The position numbers and the translations under genes are program-made. Shown here one piece after another: positions 7,747 through 14,251 of a stretch of DNA of 38,408 nucleotides. Within the stretch, counting starts at the first letter, position 1, and each line of letters starts with the position of its first letter. Under the pieces are notes generated by a model. It searched no databases, was not told the origin of the DNA, and worked only from the letters and a program-made list of their open reading frames with translations. Source of the DNA: a virus. The DNA lies in IMG/VR virus record IMGVR_UViG_3300033153_002985, positions 1-38,408 of that record; one strand, 5' to 3'.

Positions 7747-7829
7747 GATTGTCTCCTATCTGCTGATAGGCTTCGGACGGGGTTCGTCCTTGAGAGGCTG
7801 CCATTTTACTGGGCTTATATGTAATTATA
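7747..7829 (-). promoter_or_regulatory. promoter and hairpin leader of homing endonuclease copy 1
   Basis: The minus strand has TGGTATAAT (7824-7832) then an ~80-base leader with two adjacent hairpins, GGACG-aaccc-CGTCC and CCTATC-agca-GATAGG, the second just ahead of the ribosome site. The start TTTTATGGTATAAT and a GCnGCCTCTCA block also occur in the leader of the second endonuclease (37583-37661). Confidence 0.65.
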
Positions 7830-7878
7830 CCATAAAACATGATATTTCTAGCAAGGGGTTATGATTTGTGTTGTTCAT
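7825..7878 (-). pseudogene. 17-codon remnant of the start of the 206-residue gene
   Basis: On the far side of the endonuclease insert lies a short frame starting MNNTNHNPLLEIS, near-identical in DNA to the first codons of the intact gene at 7157 (MSSTDHNPF). It ends FMV-stop where the inserted promoter TTTTATGGTATAAT begins. This reads as the displaced original 5' end of the target gene. Confidence 0.6.
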
Positions 7879-8077
7879 GCTTTACTGCTTTAAAATACTT
7901 TGCTACAAATTTCCCACTATTCAGCTTGAACGGTTCGCTGACAATGTTCATGCCTGAATCTCGAAGGTCTCTTATGCGCGCTGCCAGTCTGAAACACCCG
8001 AACATTTCAAGTGCTTCGAGTTGGGTCAAGCTGGCACCGCCGTTTAGATGGGCTTTGATTTGGTTAAGCTGGCTCAT
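7859..8077 (-). CDS. helix-turn-helix protein, HTH_39-like
   Basis: A 72-residue protein with 'LTQLEALEMFGCFRLAARIRDLRDSGMNI', the typical sequence of the small phage HTH_39 family. These are found near replication genes and probably bind DNA. The ATG at 8077 follows GGAGTCAGA and lies in the end of the upstream gene. Its last codons KHEQHKS overlap the start of the displaced target-gene remnant. Confidence 0.8.
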   Translation of the reverse strand: MSQLNQIKAHLNGGASLTQLEALEMFGCFRLAARIRDLRDSGMNIVSEPFKLNSGKFVAKYFKAVKHEQHKS

Positions 8078-8297
8078 TCTGACTCCATTTGTCTTTTGCA
8101 TATTGCTTATATACTTCTTCCATCTTCCTGCTTTCTTCATCACCAAAAACAAATTCTTTGCATTTTGTTAAATGCTCTATTTGTTCATCAAACAATCTCA
8201 TAACATTTTTTCCATCGCCAATCTCACAGGAGTGTATAATTTCTCTTATGAGTGCATCAGATAATGCCTGTATTCTTATTTCGGCTATTTCATTCAT
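8064..8297 (-). CDS. hypothetical helical protein
   Basis: A 77-residue acidic, helical protein without recognised domain. The ATG at 8297 follows AAAGGGGAAGCA and overlaps the stop of a 40-residue gene (ATGA). Confidence 0.75.
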   Translation of the reverse strand: MNEIAEIRIQALSDALIREIIHSCEIGDGKNVMRLFDEQIEHLTKCKEFVFGDEESRKMEEVYKQYAKDKWSQNEPA

Positions 8298-8416
8298 TGC
8301 TTCCCCTTTATCAGCTTCATCACGTCTTTACTCGCCGCACTGTCTCGGTATGAGGTGCGGCACTTTTTCGGCTGGCTGGCTTTTAGGTATTGTTGGATTA
8401 GGTATTGGTTAGACAT
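8294..8416 (-). CDS. small basic protein (40 aa)
   Basis: A 40-residue basic frame with ATG at 8416, preceded by a perfect GGAGG six bases upstream, and ending with an ATGA overlap into the next gene. It overlaps the upstream 156-residue gene by 19 bases. The ribosome site and linkage support it. Function unknown. Confidence 0.65.
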   Translation of the reverse strand: MSNQYLIQQYLKASQPKKCRTSYRDSAASKDVMKLIKGKQ

Positions 8417-8868
8417 TTATTTTCCTCCGTTGGCTCACCATAAGTACACCAAATATTTAAAAGATGGTCTCCGGCCCATGCAGGCTTATTTATGAGTGTT
8501 CTCCTATCTTTGGAGTCACCCATATTGGAAACCTCCATATATTCATAATAACTACCATTTTTCTGCTCAAGCCATCGTCTATGAATAAAAAAACGATCTC
8601 CTTCGCCTTCTTGTTTTTCTGGTATGCTTTTTTTGATTTTTGATTTTTTAAAATCAGCACAGTACCATGAATCATCAAGCGGGCAATATCCGATATCAAA
8701 AGTCTGGCAAGTTTTGTTTTTTTGATGTTCACAACTACCACAATTGCCTAAAGATAGATATATTTCATTAATCAACACTATTAAATCAAGCGTTCTATCT
8801 CTGCTATCTTGATAATATGTATTCTGTATTTCCTGCATTTTGTTAATTGCTTCTTCTCTTGGTGTCAT
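8398..8868 (-). CDS. Cys-rich zinc-binding-like protein
   Basis: A 156-residue protein. Residues about 38-75 contain CGSCEH...C...CPLDDSWYC, a cluster resembling small phage zinc modules. The C-terminal half is Trp/Gly-rich, with no recognised fold. It overlaps its upstream neighbour by ATGA. Confidence 0.75.
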   Translation of the reverse strand: MTPREEAINKMQEIQNTYYQDSRDRTLDLIVLINEIYLSLGNCGSCEHQKNKTCQTFDIGYCPLDDSWYCADFKKSKIKKSIPEKQEGEGDRFFIHRRWLEQKNGSYYEYMEVSNMGDSKDRRTLINKPAWAGDHLLNIWCTYGEPTEENKCLTNT

Positions 8869-9263
8869 GTGATCTCCTGTATGGTAACTCTGTATGTATG
8901 ATTTTCTTTTAATTTTGTGTGATCATCCCATAACTCAAAGCCAATCTTTTTCCAATTACCTACGACATAGCCATCCTTTAGCACGTTCAATCTGCTTTTT
9001 CCTTCAAAAACATCAACTACATTATTATCATATGTTTTTAATTCAGCTTTCAGACTACAAACCGTACTATAATTGTATGCTCTCATTTTCTTTTCATGCT
9101 CGAGTAACACCTCTAAATCATCAACACGCTTCATTAACTCTTTAATTCTTTTATCTTTTTTTGCTACCAGAAACTCTATTTCTGTCTTAAACGCTTTTGC
9201 ATCTTTCGGATGTTTCATTTCGTATTGATGGTATATAAATGATACTTCACTTTCTTGATTCAT
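8865..9263 (-). CDS. coiled-coil protein
   Basis: A 132-residue protein with a long central coiled coil (about residues 30-75, many Lys/Glu/Leu heptads) and a beta-rich C-terminal part. I choose the ATG at 9263 because GGGAGAG lies five bases upstream. The earlier in-frame ATG at 9281 has no such site. Confidence 0.75.
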   Translation of the reverse strand: MNQESEVSFIYHQYEMKHPKDAKAFKTEIEFLVAKKDKRIKELMKRVDDLEVLLEHEKKMRAYNYSTVCSLKAELKTYDNNVVDVFEGKSRLNVLKDGYVVGNWKKIGFELWDDHTKLKENHTYRVTIQEIT

Positions 9264-9273
9264 CTTCTCTCCC

Positions 9274-9399
9274 TCATTCATTTGTGTGTGCAGCGGTTGT
9301 GTTCACATACCTGTCATGCTTTTTTCTTTTAAGCCTATTGAATCTTTGAATCTTGGCTAACCTTTTTGCTGTGTGTTTTTGGTTTTTGGGCTTAGTCAT
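9274..9399 (-). CDS. small very basic protein (41 aa)
   Basis: A 41-residue frame starting with ATG at 9399, which overlaps the stop of the upstream gene as ATGA. About a third of its residues are Lys or Arg. It ends just before the next gene's ribosome site. A nucleic-acid contact is plausible from charge alone. Confidence 0.55.
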   Translation of the reverse strand: MTKPKNQKHTAKRLAKIQRFNRLKRKKHDRYVNTTAAHTNE

Positions 9400-9698
9400 T
9401 CTTCTATCCACTGAGTATGAAAACCGTCGCATGGGCTTGAAGTGATTATTTTTTGAACTAAATGTGTTCTGTCACATCCTTCGCCATCATGCATTACGAC
9501 ATGCTCTTCATAATGCTTTTGCTTATCGTTCCATTCAAACCATCTCTTCTCTATCTCATATTGAGGATTAACCGGAGTGAATATCGGTTTTCTTTGAGCG
9601 CGCTTAGTTAATGGTTCTTCTAAGACTTTAACTATTTCTTTTTTATCTTGATCTGAAATCTTATCCATATGTGCTTTTATATTCTTACTGTTTTCCAT
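9396..9698 (-). CDS. hypothetical protein downstream of the structured RNA
   Basis: A 100-residue charged protein, no recognised domain. It is the first gene after the ~620-base structured RNA region, and its start has only a weak AGAG ribosome site, so its expression could depend on the RNA upstream or be low. Confidence 0.7.
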   Translation of the reverse strand: MENSKNIKAHMDKISDQDKKEIVKVLEEPLTKRAQRKPIFTPVNPQYEIEKRWFEWNDKQKHYEEHVVMHDGEGCDRTHLVQKIITSSPCDGFHTQWIEE

Positions 9699-9719
9699 GT
9701 TTTCTCTTTGCTCTTGTTA

Positions 9720-10322
9720 TATGACTTTGGTGAAACTCGTTTGCAAGGCATACTTAGACCTCCCCCGAAATAGGGAAAACGTCAATGTATGACTTCGGAG
9801 CCAACTTCGTAGCTTTTAACAAACGCGCACTGTTGCGCCAGTAGTTCCAATCAGCAGCGGTCACCATTGTGTGCTGAGAGTTCCATACAAGCTCTACAAC
9901 TGAATGTCAGAGCATGGTTAGGCATGAACTACCGTTAGCCTAACTTAATAGGTGACGGTATCTGGAATCGTTAAACCAGTCCCTTTAGAAAGCCTTTCGG
10001 ACGATCTCGATTTTTTTAGTTCGGTTGACAATGAAATAAGAGTTTTTTGATTTATAAGTAGGAGGGTTGAGCCTGTCAGAACTACCACTACTTATAGACA
10101 AATATTTCAAGTCAACCCCCCGAAGGAGGTCAGCAGTGATAGCTGACAGGCTAACTTGAAATATCAAAGTAAATTAAAGATCACAACGCAGGAGAGTAAA
10201 CTCTACTGACCGCGTTATTAAAATTATAACTATTAAAAGCTGAATGTTTGTTGAAGCCCCCGCATTGATGAGACGCGGAGGGAGGATTTAAGGAGGTACG
10301 ATTTAAAGGGGTAAAATCGTAC
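9720..10322 (-). ncRNA. candidate large structured phage RNA or very long structured leader
   Basis: There is no coding potential between 9699 and 10428. The minus strand folds extensively. A 5' hairpin spans 10296-10322 (9 bp). Further stems are 10257-10263/10275-10281, 10185-10191/10210-10216, 10102-10112/10154-10164 (11 bp), a UUCG-capped stem 10115-10120/10125-10130, and a pseudoknotted core 10053-10164. The 3' part has 9917-9923/9938-9944, 9851-9856/9872-9877 and 9825-9828/9835-9838. Four helices contain pairs that are G-U on the minus strand but A-C on the plus strand, which fixes the strand. An extended -10 at 10329 would start transcription at the first base of the 5' hairpin. No intrinsic terminator is visible; the 3' end is approximate. 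Confidence 0.65.
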
Positions 10323-10328
10323 AGGGTG

Positions 10329-10337
10329 ATTATAGCA
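10329..10337 (-). promoter_or_regulatory. extended -10 promoter of the structured RNA
   Basis: The minus strand reads TGCTATAAT, with a poor -35. A start seven bases downstream of the -10 falls on base 10322, the first base of the 9-bp 5' hairpin. Confidence 0.6.
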
Positions 10338-10428
10338 GAAGTTTGGTTAAACGGTTTCTTTGCTATATCTTGTCACGTCCATTACATGTTCCCCCATTCT
10401 TTGGCATCGTTGTTTTCCCATCTACTGC

Positions 10429-10806
10429 CTACTGTTGGTGATGGTTTTGGTTTCCATTCCATTGTATATCCTTTGTTGTATTTACTATTGCCCTTGCACT
10501 TGCAAAGGTGTACTTCTTGTATGTAAAGCATTCTGAGTTGTATTCAACTACTGTCGCGGTAAACTCTACCACTTCTCCGCATTTTAGCTTTTCTTCTCTC
10601 CATCTTTTAGAGTAGTTTATAAAAAAATGGTCTATTGGTATATCGTTAACAACCGCATCCTTTATTAACACTTTTTTTATCCCGCCGAACGGTTCAACTA
10701 TGCCCTCGTATCTCCCCTTTATTTTTAGCTTTTCCCCTAAATATTTTTTTAGAAAAAATCTACAATGTCTTTTTTCTTTATTTGGTGTTCTTGTATCGTC
10801 GATCAT
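10429..10806 (-). CDS. OB-fold-like small phage protein
   Basis: A 125-residue protein with 'IKGRYEGIVEPFGGIKKVLIKDAVVNDIPIDHFFI', a beta-rich pattern seen in small phage early proteins thought to have an OB-like fold. No catalytic residues. AAGGGGGAATAA precedes the ATG. The 117 bases upstream, to the HExxH gene, show no recognisable feature. Confidence 0.7.
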   Translation of the reverse strand: MIDDTRTPNKEKRHCRFFLKKYLGEKLKIKGRYEGIVEPFGGIKKVLIKDAVVNDIPIDHFFINYSKRWREEKLKCGEVVEFTATVVEYNSECFTYKKYTFASARAIVNTTKDIQWNGNQNHHQQ

Positions 10807-10923
10807 TTATTCCCCCTTCTATTTTTAAGTTCATTACGCTCCACCACCCTGCAGCATACAACATATTGTAAATATTGCATGCTTCGGCGGGTTATTGGCT
10901 CTGTTTCGGCTGCTGTTTACATT

Positions 10924-11283
10924 TTATTGTATCTTTTTCTTTTTCACTTCTTCGTACAGATACTCTGTCAAATATGCCAACAATTCGCCCAGGCTATCCG
11001 ATGGGTCTATGTCTCTGATTTTCAGTAGCCACAGCGCAATATGTACACACTCATGCAGTATGTGGGTATCTTCATCTTCAAATATGCCAATCACGAAAGA
11101 GCCGTTGGTGTCATTCATCAAACAGTTAGCGTTATGATGATCGTCTGTATAATCAAACTCATGTTTTTTCTTACATATCTCTTTGTATTCTTTTAGGCTG
11201 AAGACTATGTTTCCGTTCGCGCCTAAAATTGGTACGTAAATGTGCGATCTTTTGTATAGCTTGCAGTATCGCTTTTTCTTCAC
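10924..11283 (-). CDS. HExxH protein, putative phage metallopeptidase-like
   Basis: A 119-residue protein with HECVH at about residues 73-77 followed by 'GELLAYLTEYL', which gives the HExxH...E ligand set of zinc peptidases. I choose GTG at 11283: GAGGGGAAG lies just upstream and GTGA overlaps the stop of a 31-residue gene. The longer frame to 11394 would run over two small genes. Whether it cleaves anything is unknown. Many phage relatives are similarly short. Confidence 0.75.
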   Translation of the reverse strand: MKKKRYCKLYKRSHIYVPILGANGNIVFSLKEYKEICKKKHEFDYTDDHHNANCLMNDTNGSFVIGIFEDEDTHILHECVHIALWLLKIRDIDPSDSLGELLAYLTEYLYEEVKKKKIQ

Positions 11284-11375
11284 TTCTTCCCCTTCTCTTC
11301 CAATTTCCGCAGCTCTTCGGCATGCAGCCGGGCTTTTTCCTCTTCTCTGAATTGTTCGCGCTCTTCGGGGGTCAT
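11280..11375 (-). CDS. 31-residue charged helical peptide
   Basis: The frame begins with ATG at 11375 (overlapping the stop of the membrane protein as ATGA) and ends with TGA overlapping the next GTG start. Almost all residues are Glu, Lys, Arg or helix formers, predicting one amphipathic helix. Confidence 0.55.
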   Translation of the reverse strand: MTPEEREQFREEEKARLHAEELRKLEEKGKK

Positions 11376-11521
11376 TTATTAGCCTTTGACTCAAAGATGC
11401 TTATATTTTCAGGCATTTCTATATCGTTTATGTTTGCTCCTAAAAACGTAAGCCCTAACATAATCCAAAAGCCAGCCCATGCTATCCCGCTTCCTATGTG
11501 ATACCCGTGCTTGTCAGTCAT
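11372..11521 (-). CDS. small single-span membrane protein (49 aa)
   Basis: The ATG at 11521 overlaps the upstream stop (ATGA). The product has a hydrophobic segment 'GIAWAGFWIMLGLTFLGA' at about residues 13-30 and a short acidic C-terminus. Overlaps at both ends support expression. Function unknown. Confidence 0.65.
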   Translation of the reverse strand: MTDKHGYHIGSGIAWAGFWIMLGLTFLGANINDIEMPENISIFESKANK

Positions 11522-11835
11522 CTTTTTCCTCCTGGATGGTTTCTATCATTGGGCGGCCTTTTTTGGCGTGGTAGTCTACTATACGAAGTTATTCCATCAT
11601 CAATACTTATAAGCCATTCGCAGCTATCCCACACTGCTGTTATGTAACCTTGACCACACAGCCACTCTTCAAGCTTGTCTTTTAGTTCGTAGATGGAAAG
11701 TTCAGATTCATATTCCTCTCCTACTGCTTCAAAATATTCAATCATTCCATTTCTATCAGTTTTTATGTGAACTTTTCTTCCCAACACATCCGACAACATC
11801 CCCTCCGTGATTAGTGCTTTTGTTTCTTCGGTCAT
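11518..11835 (-). CDS. hypothetical protein
   Basis: A 105-residue protein. The first 75 residues are acidic with alternating strands and helices, and the tail is basic and Pro-rich (RLPRQKRPPNDR). No family recognised. ATGA overlaps on both sides. Confidence 0.7.
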   Translation of the reverse strand: MTEETKALITEGMLSDVLGRKVHIKTDRNGMIEYFEAVGEEYESELSIYELKDKLEEWLCGQGYITAVWDSCEWLISIDDGITSYSRLPRQKRPPNDRNHPGGKR

Positions 11836-12221
11836 TCTGTCTCCTTTTTGATTATTAGTACGGTGTAGGTTTGGCAGTTTTTTAATGCACCCATAAGCAG
11901 GCCGTCCGCGATGAATCCATCAAAATCATCACTCATCTCTCCAAACGCATCAACTACTTCTGCATCAAATTTAACCACCACTTCCCCGCGCTCTGCTTCG
12001 CTCAGGCTCGTAGCCATTTTGTTACAGTCTTTAAATGCGAGGGAAAGATTTTCTTTTAGACAGGCTATCTCTTGTGTTAGCTCTATGTTAAGAGGCGTTA
12101 CGTGGACTGCTTCTAGTTTGGTTTGTAAGTCGTTGATCTTTGCTGCCTGCTCAACGAGTTTTGATTTTAAGATTCCTGTTTCGGCTTCGTGTATGCGTTT
12201 TAGTTCTTCCAGTTGGTTCAT
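11832..12221 (-). CDS. coiled-coil protein
   Basis: A 129-residue protein with an N-terminal coiled coil (about 1-75, LxxLxxI heptads) and a C-terminal alpha/beta part. The two-part plan resembles the protein at 8865-9263, and both end in a hydrophobic beta strand, but I see no clear sequence relation. AAAAGGGGAGCAA precedes the ATG. Confidence 0.75.
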   Translation of the reverse strand: MNQLEELKRIHEAETGILKSKLVEQAAKINDLQTKLEAVHVTPLNIELTQEIACLKENLSLAFKDCNKMATSLSEAERGEVVVKFDAEVVDAFGEMSDDFDGFIADGLLMGALKNCQTYTVLIIKKETE

Positions 12222-12358
12222 TTGCTCCCCTTTTTTATCATTTCTTTAATCTCTCTCTTGGCTTTTCTCAGTGACTTTATGTTTGCTTTGTTGATGTCGG
12301 CGTGACCGTTTGGAGGCGTTGGCTTTATGACTGCCACGATTTTATCAAAGGTACTCAT
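12218..12358 (-). CDS. small basic protein (46 aa)
   Basis: ATG at 12358 overlaps the upstream stop as ATGA, and the TGA overlaps the next ATG. The product has a Pro/Asn-rich middle and a Lys/Arg-rich helical end. The ribosome site of the next gene (AAAAGGGG) is inside its last codons. Function unknown. Confidence 0.6.
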   Translation of the reverse strand: MSTFDKIVAVIKPTPPNGHADINKANIKSLRKAKREIKEMIKKGSK

Positions 12359-12600
12359 AATTCTAGCCCGTATTTTTCTGCTATTTTTCTCAATGGGCTA
12401 CGGTGATGAAAATTTATGTTTTCATGCCAAAGCTTTTTTATTCTGGCATGGATTACCTCTATCGGCTCATCTATTTCCTCGACTGTAATGCGGGTTTTTG
12501 TAACTTGGACGCTACTATTGAAACAGGATGGCTCATTTTGTTTCAAACTGCCCAACTCATACGCGCCTATTTTTTTGAATGTTTCGATTGTTTTTTTCAT
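12355..12600 (-). CDS. hypothetical protein
   Basis: An 81-residue protein without recognised domain. The ATG at 12600 follows AAGGGGTGTGAG, which decides against the upstream in-frame ATG at 12615. Confidence 0.7.
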   Translation of the reverse strand: MKKTIETFKKIGAYELGSLKQNEPSCFNSSVQVTKTRITVEEIDEPIEVIHARIKKLWHENINFHHRSPLRKIAEKYGLEL

Positions 12601-12601
12601 C

Positions 12602-12811
12602 TCACACCCCTTCATCTAAATCACGCATCAAATGCGTCTTCTCGGCTGGCTCATATTCAAAGCATGACTGGCTGAAATCTTTAACCAATATCGAAACATC
12701 TACGCCGCCCCATTCCTTTGTATTGACGATCACCTGTTTTGTCAGTGCGTCTTTGCAGTCTGTTTTCGAGCATCGTGCGTTGCAGTATGTTCTGTCTTTG
12801 TAGCATGTCAT
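12602..12811 (-). CDS. small Cys-rich phage protein
   Basis: A 69-residue protein beginning with 'CYKDRTYCNARCSKTDCKD', four or five Cys in the first 20 residues. This is a pattern of small zinc-binding proteins common in the early regions of siphoviruses. Function unknown. Confidence 0.75.
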   Translation of the reverse strand: MTCYKDRTYCNARCSKTDCKDALTKQVIVNTKEWGGVDVSILVKDFSQSCFEYEPAEKTHLMRDLDEGV

Positions 12812-13014
12812 TCTAAAGCCTCTTTTGTTGTCTTTATCTCTGCCATGCCTATGATCTCAAATTTTTTAAAGTCTTCTTTATGGTATTTAGTAACATGTCC
12901 GAAATTCATAGATATCACTTTGCACATATTGTTTTCACTTCCTATGTATACGCTTTTTTTTAGTGGGTTTTTGTCGGATGCCCACGGGTTTACAACCACT
13001 GTTCCTACTTTCAC
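12808..13014 (-). CDS. hypothetical beta-rich protein
   Basis: A 68-residue protein starting with GTG at 13014, which overlaps the upstream stop (GTGA) and follows AAGGGGATG. Alternating hydrophobic strands suggest a small barrel (SH3 or OB-like). No family assigned. Confidence 0.7.
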   Translation of the reverse strand: MKVGTVVVNPWASDKNPLKKSVYIGSENNMCKVISMNFGHVTKYHKEDFKKFEIIGMAEIKTTKEALE

Positions 13015-13301
13015 CCCATCCCCTTCTTTTCTTCTGCGAGTTCTTTAATGCTCTGCTTTATCATGCCGTGTGCTTCATATATAGCATTTAATAGCTCTCC
13101 CGCTGTCTCTGTATCGGAATTGCTTATTTCTTCGTTCAGGAGCTTTTTAAGCGCACCTTCCATATTGCCGAAATATCCGAGCCTTGCGTTTGTCGTTGTC
13201 GGTTCTTTGGTCTGTGGGTTTTTCCCCTCTCTTAATACCGTTAAGGTGATGTTGTATTCGTCGGTTTTTTCTAGTGTGTATTTACCTATTGTGAGTTTCA
13301 T
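13011..13301 (-). CDS. hypothetical early protein, DUF5405-like
   Basis: A 96-residue protein: 'LTIGKYTLEKTDEYNITLTVLREG' (two-stranded start), a conserved-looking 'ARLGYFGNMEGALKKLL' and a C-terminal helix. It resembles small phage proteins grouped as DUF5405. The assignment is tentative and the role unknown. The ATG overlaps the upstream stop. Confidence 0.7.
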   Translation of the reverse strand: MKLTIGKYTLEKTDEYNITLTVLREGKNPQTKEPTTTNARLGYFGNMEGALKKLLNEEISNSDTETAGELLNAIYEAHGMIKQSIKELAEEKKGMG

Positions 13302-13456
13302 TTCATTTCCCCTTTTGCCTTATGCGCACCCCAGTTTTTCAAGTGCTTAATAATAGTATTTCTAGCACATCCGTAATGCGCCGCCAGCTTGTCATAGCTC
13401 AGACCTTTTTTATAGTCTGCTATGATCTCGTCTTTTTGTTTCTCCAAATGCTTCAC
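13298..13456 (-). CDS. small HTH protein, first gene of the leftward early operon
   Basis: A 52-residue protein starting with GTG at 13456, eight bases after AAGGAG. The centre 'LSYDKLAAHYGCARNTIIKHLKNWG' is a clear helix-turn-helix, similar in style to the HTH of the putative TerS. As the first gene after the main leftward promoter, next to a divergent plus-strand operon, it is a good candidate for a Cro-like regulator. That role is inferred from position. Confidence 0.75.
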   Translation of the reverse strand: MKHLEKQKDEIIADYKKGLSYDKLAAHYGCARNTIIKHLKNWGAHKAKGEMK

Positions 13457-13477
13457 GCTTTCTCCTTGATTTTTAAA

Positions 13478-13507
13478 AGTATACCACTTTAACATAACGT
13501 TTGTCAA
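13478..13507 (-). promoter_or_regulatory. main leftward early promoter
   Basis: TTGACA (13502-13507) and TATACT (13478-13483), 18 bases apart, the -10 preceded by TGG (extended). This is the best sigma-70-type promoter in the window. It drives the 12-kb leftward chain. Its -35 lies at the edge of the divergent plus-strand leader. Confidence 0.8.
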
Positions 13508-13529
13508 ATCTGCCGTGATTTATGTTAGT

Positions 13530-13904
13530 TTAAGCTAGGTAATGCGACAATACAACATCGAAAAAGAGAAAAGCAAGCCCGACCAGCGCGAAACACGGCC
13601 TATGCGTAACCTCGACTTTTCGAGCCACACCATAAGCACCCATGAGCTTGTAGTTAGAGTAGGAGAAAGATAGGGTTCACCTGCGAATGTGTGGTTGTTT
13701 ACTCTTACAGCACACGCGCCAAGCCCGGCAAAGGTGGACAAGACCGTCTGTCCGTGTGCTGTATGATTTACAACTGTTAAGATTTTAAAGAGCGGGACAA
13801 GGCGAGACTGGAGGAGCGCGCCTGCCTTGCACGTGGGAAAATGTTGGATCGTAGCCAACTGTCTCGTTCTGAGAGTCTTAACAAGTTCTATAAAAGGGGT
13901 AAAG
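13530..13904 (+). ncRNA. structured non-coding leader of the plus-strand operon
   Basis: These ~375 bases hold no credible gene. The plus strand has an 11-bp stem 13706-13716/13753-13763, a hairpin CTCGA-cttt-TCGAG (13611-13624), GTTGG/CCAAC (13843-13847/13855-13859), and an enclosing 11-bp stem with one bulge (13772-13782/13876-13887). Inside that stem, CAAGGC (13798-13803) pairs with GCCTTG (13824-13829) and the adjoining GAGAC (13804-13808) pairs with GTCTC (13861-13865), a classic H-type pseudoknot. The last stem ends just before the AAAAGGGG ribosome site of the first gene. Strand is inferred from gene orientation. No clear promoter was found. Confidence 0.55.
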
Positions 13905-14174
13905 ATGAGAAGAGTTATGAAGAAACCTGAAGAATTGGCAGTTGTTTATGCAGATAACATCGAAGAACTTATGGAAAAATATGATTTCATTGGATTTATG
14001 AGTGATATAAAAATTAGGTACATGGTTGTTGCTTGTGGGGGTGCGAAAGGGCTTGCTGTAACACCTGATGGTACTTATGCTGGGCGGCAAGAGCAAAAGA
14101 ATAACTACCCTATGGAAAGTTATAGGGTTTTTGATTCTGGTGCTGAACTTCTGTTGTGGATGTCTCAATCATGA
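13905..14174 (+). CDS. hypothetical protein, first gene of the plus-strand operon
   Basis: An 89-residue protein, no recognised family. The ATG at 13905 has AAAAGGGGTAAAG, which rejects the longer frame from 13827 that would enter the structured leader. It is linked by ATGA to the next small gene. Confidence 0.75.
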   Translation: MRRVMKKPEELAVVYADNIEELMEKYDFIGFMSDIKIRYMVVACGGAKGLAVTPDGTYAGRQEQKNNYPMESYRVFDSGAELLLWMSQS

Positions 14175-14251
14175 CCCCCTCCCACTGGACACGCTTCGAC
14201 AAAGCGTTTACAAAACTGGCTGTGTGGTGGGAAAAGAAAGGATTGTTGTGA
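14171..14251 (+). CDS. 26-residue peptide
   Basis: The ATG at 14171 overlaps the upstream stop (ATGA), and the TGA overlaps the next GTG. The C-terminal 'KLAVWWEKKGLL' is an amphipathic Trp-rich helix of a kind seen in tiny phage proteins. Tight linkage on both sides supports translation. Confidence 0.55.
   Translation: MTPSHWTRFDKAFTKLAVWWEKKGLL

Noticed and set aside
7130-7880. Group I intron containing endonuclease copy 1
   Set aside because: The flanks carry two copies of the same gene start instead of two exons of one frame, and no group I core (P3-P8) could be drawn; a free-standing insert fits better.
9720-9960. tRNA or tmRNA inside the structured RNA
   Set aside because: No acceptor stem with CCA context, and no T-loop of the GGTTCRANNCC type in the right place.
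9975-10020. Intrinsic terminator on the plus strand ending in TTTTTTT at about 10010
   Set aside because: The upstream sequence does not form a convincing GC-rich hairpin next to the T run, and no plus-strand gene precedes it.
10024-10060. Plus-strand promoter (TTGACA then TTTATA) in the structured region
   Set aside because: The spacing to a -10 is 18 to 21 bases with poor hexamers, and strand evidence from G-U pairs favours the minus strand.
9985-10167. 60-residue minus-strand frame in the structured RNA region
   Set aside because: No ribosome site, no linkage to neighbours, and its bases are fully used by the conserved-looking helices.
13535-13858. 107-residue minus-strand reading frame across the early leader
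   Set aside because: It overlaps the structured plus-strand leader, lacks a ribosome site and has shadow-like composition. It also lies on the wrong side of the leftward promoter.
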